Below are positions 19,007 to 27,310 of a DNA stretch of 64,000 bases, one piece after another. Both the position numbers and the translations under genes were made by a program. The DNA is taken from NCBI RefSeq assembly GCF_000934755.1, contig NZ_KN882175.1:331736-395735 (forward strand). Reading direction: 5' to 3'. The notes below the pieces were generated by a model, which saw only the letters and a program-made list of their open reading frames with translations, had not been told where the DNA came from and made no database searches. Source of the DNA: Desulfonatronovibrio magnus (GTDB lineage: Bacteria > Desulfobacterota > Desulfovibrionia > Desulfovibrionales > Desulfonatronovibrionaceae). Position 1 is the stretch's first letter. Every line of letters begins with the position of its first letter.

Positions 19007-19057
19007 GACAAATCAAATCAACCAAGAACTAAGAACCAGGAACTTTGAAATCTCAAG

Positions 19058-19720
19058 ATGCAAGGCTATTTTAAAATAACCATTCTGTTAATGATTCTTG
19101 TAACAGGAATAGTCTTGCAGAAAACTGAGATTATCGACCTGAAAGATGCCCTGTCAAACCTCGAAATTCTGGCGGAATCATGGTGGCTGCCCCCCATAGC
19201 AGTGCTTATCCAGATAATCCTGTATATGCTGGCCTTTCCAGGTTCGCTGCTTATGTGGACTGTTGGAGTAATATACACTCCATGGGCAGCAACCTTGATT
19301 GTAACAGCTGGAGGACTTTTCGGCAGTCTTGCCGCCTATTACTTTGCATCACGCATGACTGACGGAGCGCAAAGGTTTCAGAAAACAAAAGTTTACAAAA
19401 TCATGCAGAAAAATTCCGGATTTCTTCAGCTTTGCGCCCTGCGCTGTCTGCCGGGTTTTCCTCATTCCTTCATCAATTACAGTGCCGGTATTCTAAAAGT
19501 AAGGATGATTCCTTTTATTATCAGTACAACTCTTGGTTTTGCCTTTAAAGGATTTATCTATTGCTCAGCCATCTATTCAGCCCTGCACCTTGATGATCAA
19601 CAGCCCATAATCACCATGAGCACTCTGCTGCCCCTCATTGTTCTGGTCCTGTTCTCCCTGCTGGGGGTTGTCATCCAAAAAAAGTACTTTCAGGCAGACA
19701 CTCATAAGACTTCCGGGTAA
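19058..19720 (+). CDS. VTT/TVP38-family membrane protein
   Basis: 220 residues with about five to six transmembrane segments. The VTT core is visible: FPGSLLMWTVGVIYTPWAAT, the GGLFGSLAAYYFASR glycine segment and RCLPGFPHSFINYSAGILKV. VTT/DedA relatives move lipids such as undecaprenyl phosphate or act in membrane homeostasis; the substrate here is unknown. Confidence 0.88.
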   Translation: MQGYFKITILLMILVTGIVLQKTEIIDLKDALSNLEILAESWWLPPIAVLIQIILYMLAFPGSLLMWTVGVIYTPWAATLIVTAGGLFGSLAAYYFASRMTDGAQRFQKTKVYKIMQKNSGFLQLCALRCLPGFPHSFINYSAGILKVRMIPFIISTTLGFAFKGFIYCSAIYSALHLDDQQPIITMSTLLPLIVLVLFSLLGVVIQKKYFQADTHKTSG

Positions 19721-19834
19721 AAAAAATTACAATAGTTGTTAAAGATTACTATAATATAACGATGACACTACAAATTATAAACAACCCATGTCAGCTTTTT
19801 CCTGACAACTGTTGAAATTGGAGAGGTGATCATA

Positions 19835-20968
19835 GTGCGTTACATAAAAGAACCCGCCTTCGTCAATCGGCAGGGCGAGCTGGATTACCTGAATTCCTGG
19901 ATACAAGAACGTCCGGAGCACATTCTGTTCCTTTATGGTCCCAAGTCCAGCGGAAAGACGACGTTGATTTATCGGTTCATTGAGCGGAACCTGTCCCAGA
20001 AAGAATACGAAATCAAGCATTTCAACCTGCGCAGATTGTTGCTGGTCAACTATGAGAGCTTTTTGCGGGCCTTTTTCGAGCGCAAGAACAGCGAGCAGGT
20101 CAAAGAGACCCGACAGTATGATCTGAAGGTGTTCAAGCTCAGCGTGGAAACGCTCAAGGGGCTGGAAAGCAAGCAGCTGGATCCGTTCATCGTCATGAAG
20201 CGGGAATTGGAAAAAATCGCCAGGAAAGGCAAGCGCCCGCTGATCATCATCGACGAGTTACAGGCCCTGTCTGAGATATATTTCAACGGCGGCCGGGAGC
20301 TGCTCAACGAGATGTTTAACTTCTTCGTGGCCATGACCAAGGAATCACACTTGTGCCACGTGCTCATTGCCAGCTCGGACGGGTATTTCATTGAAAGGCT
20401 GTACAACGACAGCAAGCTAAGAAAAACCAGCGAGCTGTTTGAAGTGGACTACCTGCCGAAAGAGGATATTGTTTATTGGTTGAACAATCTGGAAAAAGAG
20501 TCGAGTATCACCGATTTTACCTTGACCAGTGAACAGATTGAATACGTCTGGGAGCATTTCGGGGGCAGTATCTGGGAGATATCCACCGTACTCGGGCAGT
20601 TTTTGAAGGTGTGCCGGGATGGAATGGTACCACAAAAAGAAATGGAGCGTGTTGTGGCCAGGTATGTCTTGCAGGCCATGAGCTATTTTGAGGAGTATGC
20701 CGCCCTGGATACTCCCAAAACGGAATTACTAAGGGAAATACTGAAAAACGTTCAGTTCATGGGATATGCAAAGGAATCCCGGATGGGACGTATTCTCGAG
20801 GAGAGTCACTTTCCGGACAAGGAATCCTTGCAGGAAGAACTTCATTACCTGGTTCAGCAAAATTTTCTTTACTACAACCCCACCCGGGGGGAATACAGGC
20901 TCCAGGGCAGAAGCATGGAGATCGGGCTCGAGATGTTTTTGCGGGAGATAGATGCGCAAATGGGATGA
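19835..20968 (+). CDS. Archaeal-type AAA/STAND-like ATPase (PF01637 type)
   Basis: 377 residues. It opens with FVNRQGELDYLNSWI, then Walker A YGPKSSGKTTL (about 34-44) and Walker B RPLIIIDELQAL, with SSDGYFIERL after it. This is the pattern of the ATPase family found mainly in archaea and thermophiles, whose function is unknown. The C-terminal third looks like a winged helix (SRMGRILEESHFPDKESLQE). Start: the GTG at 19835 is preferred because GAGAGG (19821-19826) then has normal spacing; an earlier GTG at 19826 is inside that site. Codons look richer in AAG and CGC than the neighbours, which hints at transfer. Confidence 0.85.
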   Translation: MRYIKEPAFVNRQGELDYLNSWIQERPEHILFLYGPKSSGKTTLIYRFIERNLSQKEYEIKHFNLRRLLLVNYESFLRAFFERKNSEQVKETRQYDLKVFKLSVETLKGLESKQLDPFIVMKRELEKIARKGKRPLIIIDELQALSEIYFNGGRELLNEMFNFFVAMTKESHLCHVLIASSDGYFIERLYNDSKLRKTSELFEVDYLPKEDIVYWLNNLEKESSITDFTLTSEQIEYVWEHFGGSIWEISTVLGQFLKVCRDGMVPQKEMERVVARYVLQAMSYFEEYAALDTPKTELLREILKNVQFMGYAKESRMGRILEESHFPDKESLQEELHYLVQQNFLYYNPTRGEYRLQGRSMEIGLEMFLREIDAQMG

Positions 20969-20998
20969 GAGCTGGGCGGTGATGATAGTCGGGGATAA

Positions 20999-21021
20999 AG
21001 GGCGAACATATGGTTCGCCCC
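20999..21021. repeat. GGGCGAAC/GTTCGCCC palindrome
   Basis: GGGCGAAC and GTTCGCCC flank ATATG between the convergent ATPase and putA genes. It could form a hairpin in either transcript, but no strong T-run follows. Similar motifs are widespread REP-like units. Confidence 0.6.
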
Positions 21022-21051
21022 AGTAAAACAACTAATCTAAATCTTAAACCT

Positions 21052-24051
21052 CTAAGCCACCCAGTCATCATCCTCTTCTATGGGAGCAAAACCTCTGCGC
21101 ATAGTGTTCTCTGTCACGCATCTCGGGTCAAGGAACTGTACAAGATAATCAGGCCCGCCAGTCTTGGATCCCACACCTGACATTTTAAACCCGCCAAATG
21201 GCTGCCTTTCCACAAGCGCACCAGTGCTGCCCTTGTTAAGGTAAAGGTTGCCCACACGAAAATCTTTCCTGGCCTTTTCCAGGTTGCTGGGACTTCGACT
21301 GAATACAGCACCGGTCAGTGCAAACTGGGTGGAATTGGCCCATTCAACAGCCTGATCAAAATCTCTGGCTTTCATTACCGCCAGAACCGGACCGAATATT
21401 TCCTCCTGAGCTATTCTATGCTCGGGAGTTATACCGTCCACAATGGTCAAAGGAACATAAAAGCCTTTGTCCGGAACTTCAGAACTGTAAAGAATACTGC
21501 CCTCCTGCCTGGCCACATCAACATACTCCAGAATCTTTTCCTGAGCAGATTTATCAACTACCGGCCCCATATAGCATTGCGGATCTTCAGCTGGCCCAAT
21601 TTTCACAGATTTGGCTGCTTCCACCAGTCGGGTAATAAACTTATCGTAAATATTTTCCAGAACAATAACTCTCGAGCAGGCAGAGCATTTCTGGCCCTGG
21701 AATCCATAAGCTGAATACAGCACTTCCAGAACAGCCTCGTCCAGATCAGCATCATCATCAACAATTGTGGCGTTTTTACCACCCATTTCAGCGATAACTC
21801 GTTTTACCTGCAATTGGCCCGGATAAACAACTGAGGCCTTGTTTACAATGCGCAGACCAACTTCCATGGAACCAGTAAACGCAATCAGGCTGACATCAGG
21901 ATGCTCAACAATATAGTCACCGATAATTCTGCCTCGTCCCGGTATATAGTGAAATACTCCATCAGGTATGCCTGCCTGGCGGTATATTTCAGCCAGACCA
22001 TAACCAATCACAGATGCCACTCCTGCAGGTTTGTATAATACGCAATTCCCTGTAACCAGGGCCGCTGAAGTCATTCCGCAACTGATGGCCAGAGGAAAGT
22101 TCCAGGGCGAAATAACCGCAGCAATGCCTTTGGACTGATAAAAAAGATGGTTGACCTCTCCAGGTGCCCTGCCCATGCGCCTGGGCGTTCCCAGTCTTAA
22201 CATTTCCCTGGCGTAATATTCCATAAAATCAATGGCCTCACCCACGTCAGCATGAGCCTGATTCCACTGCTTACCCACTTCAAGCACCTGCCAGGCTGAA
22301 AGCTTGAAAATATCCTTGCGGGCAATATCAGCAGCCTTGAACAGGTAGTTGGCTCGATCTTCAGGACTCAAATCACGCCACATGGGCAATGCCTCTCTGG
22401 CACCATTGAGTGCCTGGTCAACCTCCTGCCTGGAAGCCTGACATACGTGTCCAACCACTTCATCAGGATCAGCTGGATTCACTGTAGTAAGCCGATCATC
22501 GGTTATGACCTCTTTATTGTTAATTATCAGAGGATAAACACCTCCCATTTCGTTTCGAACTTCTTTAATGGCTGCAGGAAAGGCTTCACGTTCTTCCAGC
22601 AAGGTGAAGTCAGCAAAACTCTCATTGACAAATGGAGGCACCTTGCCCTGAGGCTTTTCCTGAGGTGGTCTGGCTGCCTTTTCATTTTTAGCTGTGATCA
22701 CTGGATCTTCAAGAAGTTTGTCGGTATCAGTGCCTTCTGCAAAACTCTGGCGCAGAAATGACTCATTGGCGGTATTTTCAAGAAGTCTGCGCACTAAGTA
22801 AGCCATGCCCGGCAGAATCTCCCCGTAAGGAGAATAAAGTCTGACCCTTTTGGCCACATTAAGCAGCCCCTTACGCACAGGTTCAGCCATACCGTAAAGG
22901 ACCTGAAACTCATATCTTTGCTCAGGAACATTCAACTCAATGGCGGTCTCCATGACAGCAGCAATGGAGCGAATATTATGAGAACCGCAGGCATAATAAC
23001 ATATATCACTGTTTTCCAGAATCTTTCTGGACTGCCTTTCAAAAGCAGCATCAGTTTCAGCTTTTACAACATAAACAGGAACTTTCCAGCCTGACTGTTT
23101 GGCAATGACTGTTTCATAATCCCAGTAAGCCCCCTTGACCAGGCGAATGGCTATGGGCAAACCCTGCTCACGCGACCATGAAAGAAGCTCTTCCAGATCA
23201 TTGTCTGTATCCACAAGATAAGACTGCAGCACAATAGCCAGCTCATGAAAATCCTTGAGATCTGCATCAGCCCGCAGCCTCTTATAAACCTCAATGGTAA
23301 TATCCTTAAACTTGTACTGCTCCATATCAATACAAAGATGAGCGCCAATTTCTTTGGCCTTGAGAGCAACAGGTTTGAGCCTTCTGCATATTCCCGCTAC
23401 TGATCCGGCAAAATCCGAGGGTCTGGCCTGAGAATAAAGAGCGGAAGGCTTAATGGACACATTGATCTTAGGCGCATACCCCCAGTCCTTATCACCCTCA
23501 GCACCAAGAGCTTTCCAGCTTCCCTGACTGGAAGCCAAACCATCCAGAAGTTCCAGATAGCTTTGCTTATACTGTTCTCCTTCAGCCTCACTGACAGTTG
23601 CCTCTCCAAGAATGTCTACAGCAAAGGCAAAATTATCCTTGCGCAGCTTGTTCAGACTTTTCTGAGCCTGCTTAATGTTTTCACCAATGATAAACTGTTT
23701 GGCCATGCTCTCAATATTGGATCGAATGGATTTGGCCATTAATTTTCCAGCAAGGCCGCCACCCCAGCCGGAACTTTTGGCACCCCACTTCAGAACCGAA
23801 GGAATATCCTGCCCTTCACCTCCAAAATATTCCTGGATATGCTTAGTCAGAGACTCTGAAGTATTCAGATATGGAAGGACATCCACAAATCGAAACAGCT
23901 GAACCTTAAAATCTTCATTGCGCATTGCCCAGTCCATTACTTTACCGGTCCACCAGCCTTTATTGAAAATTGACGGAGCCTCGCCACTGATGCTTTTAAA
24001 AAATTCCTGTCCTCTGGCTCTGATTTTCACATTCAGCTCATCGCTGTTCAT
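21052..24051 (-). CDS. putA: Bifunctional proline dehydrogenase / L-glutamate gamma-semialdehyde dehydrogenase
   Basis: Oxidises proline to glutamate. The 999 residues divide into an N-terminal helical region, a PRODH barrel (about 190-440; RLVKGAYWDYE is part of the FAD/proline site) and an ALDH domain (about 510-985; AEMGGKNA with the general-base Glu, and FQGQKCSACSR with the catalytic Cys). There is no N-terminal ribbon-helix-helix, so it is not a self-repressing PutA. GAGGAGG lies before the ATG. The Lrp-type gene just upstream on the same strand is the likely regulator. Confidence 0.96.
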   Translation of the reverse strand: MNSDELNVKIRARGQEFFKSISGEAPSIFNKGWWTGKVMDWAMRNEDFKVQLFRFVDVLPYLNTSESLTKHIQEYFGGEGQDIPSVLKWGAKSSGWGGGLAGKLMAKSIRSNIESMAKQFIIGENIKQAQKSLNKLRKDNFAFAVDILGEATVSEAEGEQYKQSYLELLDGLASSQGSWKALGAEGDKDWGYAPKINVSIKPSALYSQARPSDFAGSVAGICRRLKPVALKAKEIGAHLCIDMEQYKFKDITIEVYKRLRADADLKDFHELAIVLQSYLVDTDNDLEELLSWSREQGLPIAIRLVKGAYWDYETVIAKQSGWKVPVYVVKAETDAAFERQSRKILENSDICYYACGSHNIRSIAAVMETAIELNVPEQRYEFQVLYGMAEPVRKGLLNVAKRVRLYSPYGEILPGMAYLVRRLLENTANESFLRQSFAEGTDTDKLLEDPVITAKNEKAARPPQEKPQGKVPPFVNESFADFTLLEEREAFPAAIKEVRNEMGGVYPLIINNKEVITDDRLTTVNPADPDEVVGHVCQASRQEVDQALNGAREALPMWRDLSPEDRANYLFKAADIARKDIFKLSAWQVLEVGKQWNQAHADVGEAIDFMEYYAREMLRLGTPRRMGRAPGEVNHLFYQSKGIAAVISPWNFPLAISCGMTSAALVTGNCVLYKPAGVASVIGYGLAEIYRQAGIPDGVFHYIPGRGRIIGDYIVEHPDVSLIAFTGSMEVGLRIVNKASVVYPGQLQVKRVIAEMGGKNATIVDDDADLDEAVLEVLYSAYGFQGQKCSACSRVIVLENIYDKFITRLVEAAKSVKIGPAEDPQCYMGPVVDKSAQEKILEYVDVARQEGSILYSSEVPDKGFYVPLTIVDGITPEHRIAQEEIFGPVLAVMKARDFDQAVEWANSTQFALTGAVFSRSPSNLEKARKDFRVGNLYLNKGSTGALVERQPFGGFKMSGVGSKTGGPDYLVQFLDPRCVTENTMRRGFAPIEEDDDWVA

Positions 24052-24122
24052 TGGATATCCTCCTCTTAAAAAAGTTATCAGGCATCAGTTTTACGCCTGA
24101 AGCTGCTTGATCAAATAAGAAT

Positions 24123-24596
24123 CTATTTCTTATGCAAGCGCGGTTCAGCCTGGAGATATAAACCCGCGCTTTCCTTAATTGTATTGAGAACAAAAGTAGT
24201 TCGAGTATCCCTTATACCCTGAACCTCACCCATTTTCTGCAGTAAAGCGGTCAAAGCATCAGTATCAGCCACTCTTGCCTTGACCATATAAGAATATTCA
24301 CCGGCAATAAAATATACTTCCTGTATGTGCTGAATTTCAGCCAGTTCTTTGCCGACCCTGGTTGAACCTACATCTTCATCAGTCTTGATCAGGGTAATTA
24401 CTGTCAGGGTCAGACCTATTGCCTTGGGATCAATCCTGAGCTCATAGCCCTTGATTACTCCTTTTTTCTCCAGCTTGCGTATGCGCTCCAGGATTGCCGA
24501 AGGAGCCATACCAAGACGCCTGGCAATTTCCGCATTGGATACACGGCAGCTTTCTTGAAGCAAGTTCAAAATCTTTATATCTTTTTCGTCAATCAT
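24123..24596 (-). CDS. Lrp/AsnC family transcriptional regulator
   Basis: 157 residues from the preferred start at 24596 (MIDEKDIKILNLLQESCRVS), with AGGT 9 nt upstream. An in-frame start 18 codons earlier is less likely. The helix-turn-helix is NAEIARRLGMAPSAILERIR; the RAM effector-binding domain follows (LTVITLIKTDEDVG, VYFIAGEYSYMVKARVADTD). It lies 71 bp before putA on the same strand and probably controls proline use. Confidence 0.93.
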   Translation of the reverse strand: MIDEKDIKILNLLQESCRVSNAEIARRLGMAPSAILERIRKLEKKGVIKGYELRIDPKAIGLTLTVITLIKTDEDVGSTRVGKELAEIQHIQEVYFIAGEYSYMVKARVADTDALTALLQKMGEVQGIRDTRTTFVLNTIKESAGLYLQAEPRLHKK

Positions 24597-24790
24597 TCTG
24601 TTTCTACCTGCTTTTTGTACACTATTATTCAAAATATTAGGCACGGTCAAGAACTTTCTGTTTTTTTTATAACTAAAGGGACAATTAATAAGGGCCTTTC
24701 ATCCAAACAACATGAGGATGTTTGCCACCAAACTGTTGGCAAGGGACAAGCACATCTGTCTACCTTTCGATTACAAAAAAAAGTCATTTT

Positions 24791-25009
24791 ATGAAATTTA
24801 CAAAGAGTGTTTCAGCCAATACCGGTTACATAGCCATGAGCGAGAAAATCCAAAAAATAGAATCCCAGGGTCTGCCAAAAAATCTTGAAAAAATAGAATA
24901 CCTTTTGCCTGAGCTGGAAAAACAATTTGAACTTTGTATGCTGGATATAGAAAATCACCTGAAACCTGAACAAAGAAGCTTTAAGAAGTGTGTCCGTATG
25001 ACAAGATAA
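24791..25009 (+). pseudogene. Possible truncated Hpt-domain fragment
   Basis: A 72-residue reading frame from the ATG at 24791 resembles the second half of a histidine-phosphotransfer domain: SANTGYIAMSEKIQKIESQG, then LLPELEKQFELCMLDIENHL. A His just upstream in the open frame (HFMKFTKSVSAN) is near where the phospho-accepting HxLKG motif would be, but the spacing is wrong and the first helices are missing. No parent kinase is adjacent. Most likely a remnant; a small expressed gene is not excluded. Confidence 0.45.
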
Positions 25010-25136
25010 GTGCTCTGTCTACCCTGTCTGCCTTTTGAAAAAAGTTATAGCTTGTCAAGATGAAAAAAATTTGATAATGATAAGTTACAACCTCTCATGT
25101 TATAATCTCCTTGTCTGTTCACCAAGCTTATTTTTT

Positions 25137-25460
25137 CTCACAGGTTCGGTCCCCGACCGCCCGGGTGAAAAGCTTCTAAGTAACTAAAACCAAATTATCA
25201 ACAAAATCAGACGTTTACAGTTTTAATGTTTTTACGATTTTTGCATATGATTGATGCACATTTGCCTGAAAAATTCCGTCAAAGATGGGAACTTTGCGCT
25301 TGGCACAGGGACTGTCCCTCGCTGTGTAAATTTTGTCATTAAAGCCAATTTCTTCCAGGAACCAATGCAGTATCAATCTTTTTTATAGTACCTCGCGGGG
25401 ACTGTCCCAATTTCCAGAAAAGTGACAGACTCGTAAAGTTACTCACAGGTTCGGTCCTCA
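25137..25460 (-). repeat. R2 composite repeat, copy 2 (reverse)
   Basis: Reverse copy of 10625-10935. It runs CTCACAGGTTCGGTCCCCGA, ACCGCCCGGGTGAAAAGC and AAGTAACT, then the shared core with GGGACTGTCCC twice, then AGTTACTCACAGGTTCGGTCC. Both ends carry the palindrome edge. The following 25461-25560 holds short GC-rich inverted motifs (GGCTAAAGCTGGGAAC). With the Hpt fragment this accounts for the 580-bp gap. Confidence 0.87.
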
Positions 25461-25589
25461 CCAGGGATGCCTTGGGCCAAAGCTGTGAGCAACTTATACC
25501 CCTCGTCCCCCTGGCTAAAGCTGGGAACAAGCGCAAATATACTGAAGCTTGTAAGTGCCTGAATTTATATTTTATATAATTCTATGAAG

Positions 25590-26075
25590 TTATCGTAGAA
25601 AGGTGATGATCAGGAAGGTGGCGGATATGGTCAATCCCAAAGCCCAGAACATGAATCGGTCAAGGCGACGGTTTAAACCCTCGAAACGTTTATCCATGGC
25701 TTCAAAACGCTTATCCATAGCTTCAAAACGTTTTTCCATGGCCTCAAAGCGTTTATTCATGTTTTTTTGCATTTCTTCGAAGCGCTTATATGAGGCATCA
25801 AAACGTTTATCTATATTCCTTTGCATTTCCTCGAAGCGCATATTTGTCTGTTCTAACAGAGATCTGGTCAATTGCTCATGGGCGCGCTGGGCTTCTTCAA
25901 CTCGGACTATACGCTCAATAAGCGAGACATGACTAGCTCGTTTTTCCTGAGTTGCTATGAAATCTGCCAGGATATCGGACAGTTCTTCGCGGACCATATT
26001 CTTGAATTCCGGACTGGAAAGGTAGTCCAGAGAATTATTTGAGGGATTGCTTGTTGAGGCTGTATGAATGTCCAT
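25590..26075 (-). CDS. Tail-anchored coiled-coil protein with KRFEAMD repeats
   Basis: 161 residues from MDIHTASTSN; the open frame continues 19 codons upstream without a better start. The region SPEFKNMVREELSDILADFI leads into a coiled coil built of seven-residue units (KRFEEMQ, KRFEAME, KRFEAMD twice, KRFEGLN) and one C-terminal membrane segment (MFWALGLTISATFLIITFL). The repeat is visible in DNA as 21-bp units. It resembles DUF1640-like and other membrane-anchored trimeric coiled coils; function unknown. The unit number may vary between strains. Confidence 0.8.
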   Translation of the reverse strand: MDIHTASTSNPSNNSLDYLSSPEFKNMVREELSDILADFIATQEKRASHVSLIERIVRVEEAQRAHEQLTRSLLEQTNMRFEEMQRNIDKRFDASYKRFEEMQKNMNKRFEAMEKRFEAMDKRFEAMDKRFEGLNRRLDRFMFWALGLTISATFLIITFLR

Positions 26076-26243
26076 AATTTTTTTCTTAATACGCCGAATA
26101 ATAATCGTCCATACGAATTGCGTTACATGCAATATGACCTCAATTCTTTTTTGACAATTTTGAAGTAAAGGGAAAAAAACAGGGAGGCAAGTACTATCCT
26201 GACACCAGTATTATGCGTTTTAAGGTTTCAGGATCAGAAAACT

Positions 26244-27179
26244 TCAGCTGATAATCAAGGCAATAAGAGTAAAAAAGGCTGCATAAATAATTGAACTCAG
26301 CACAATAAGGTTTATGAGTTCATCAATCTTGGATTTTGAATAAGCATTATCACCACTGCCTATTTCCGGCTTGATGCGCGTCTTGCCGAAATAAGAAGCA
26401 GCTCCGCCCATGCGCACATTTAGAAGATGAGCAGCAGCAGACATTGTCCAGCCAGCATTGGGACTGTCTGTTTTGCGGGCATCCCCGGCAATTCTGGACC
26501 ATGATACTGAACTTTCAAGACGCAATATTCTACTGGCCACCAGCATTGACAAGGCACCTGTTCTCGCCGGTATCCAGGCCAGAATATCGTCAGCCTTAGC
26601 CGCCGCATAACCCAGATCCTTCCAGTGCGACACCTTGTAACCCCACATGGAATCAAGAGTGCTGACAAATTTATAGGCCCAAACCCACGGAACTCCAAGA
26701 AGACTTAAATACATAAACGGCGCACAAAAAGCATCATTATAGTTTTCAGAGACTGACTCGGCAAGGGCTTGATAGAGCCCCTGCTGATCCAGATGTTCTG
26801 TGTCCCTGCTCACTAAACAGGCTACAGCCTCCCTGGCCTGCTGTATATTTTTGCCGGCTATGAGTTTTTGGGCTTTACGTGTTTCATGGATCAGACACCC
26901 AAGGGCCAGAGATGCGTAACCGAGATAAAGGGAGATGACCAGACCGAAAAAGGGAAGAGAAATACAGAGAGAAACAAGGAAAAGAATGAGAAAAACACCC
27001 AGGAAAAGAACGATAAAGCCGCATTTCCTGAGGCTGAAACCGGTTATTCTGCACTTATGCTCGATAAAGTTAATGGCTTTGCCAAGAACCTTGACCGGAT
27101 GTGGCCAGGAGCGAGGATCACCGACGATCAAATCAACAATATAGCAAAATAAAAGAAAAATAATTATGTTTACAAACAC
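26244..27179 (-). CDS. cbiB: Adenosylcobinamide-phosphate synthase CbiB/CobD
   Basis: Attaches the aminopropanol arm to adenosylcobyric acid in B12 synthesis. 311 residues with several membrane segments. The family opening DLIVGDPRSWPHPVKVLGK, then SVSENYNDAFCAPF, STLDSMWGYK and WTMSAAAHLLNVRMGG match. No other cobalamin gene and no cobalamin riboswitch is visible nearby. It follows the TRAP terminator. Confidence 0.95.
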   Translation of the reverse strand: MFVNIIIFLLFCYIVDLIVGDPRSWPHPVKVLGKAINFIEHKCRITGFSLRKCGFIVLFLGVFLILFLVSLCISLPFFGLVISLYLGYASLALGCLIHETRKAQKLIAGKNIQQAREAVACLVSRDTEHLDQQGLYQALAESVSENYNDAFCAPFMYLSLLGVPWVWAYKFVSTLDSMWGYKVSHWKDLGYAAAKADDILAWIPARTGALSMLVASRILRLESSVSWSRIAGDARKTDSPNAGWTMSAAAHLLNVRMGGAASYFGKTRIKPEIGSGDNAYSKSKIDELINLIVLSSIIYAAFFTLIALIIS

Positions 27180-27222
27180 TTATACGCTACTTTATTTCCT
27201 TGAAAAAGCGCTGTGAAAGTAC

Positions 27223-27256
27223 AAAAAAGGGCCTGTTGAAAGCAGACCCTTTTTAT
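27223..27256 (-). terminator. Terminator after TRAP permease
   Basis: On the minus strand AAAAGGG-T-CTG pairs with CAG-G-CCCTTTT around a TTTCAA-type loop, then a T-run. It lies 55 bp downstream of the permease stop. The A-rich other side could let it act in both directions. Confidence 0.85.
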
Positions 27257-27310
27257 AAAACTAAAAAAATGAGTGAGTTAATGACTCACAAGTATAAAAA
27301 ACATCACGTA

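Noticed and set aside
25603-25932. Plus-strand frame of SKRL repeats
   Set aside because: It is the antisense image of the KRFEAMD coiled-coil gene.
26868-27152. 94-residue charged plus-strand frame
   Set aside because: Antisense to cbiB, with composition explained by the membrane-protein codons of the other strand.
27180-27310. Cobalamin riboswitch before cbiB
   Set aside because: The space is only 131 bp, is occupied by the TRAP terminator, and no B12-box was found.
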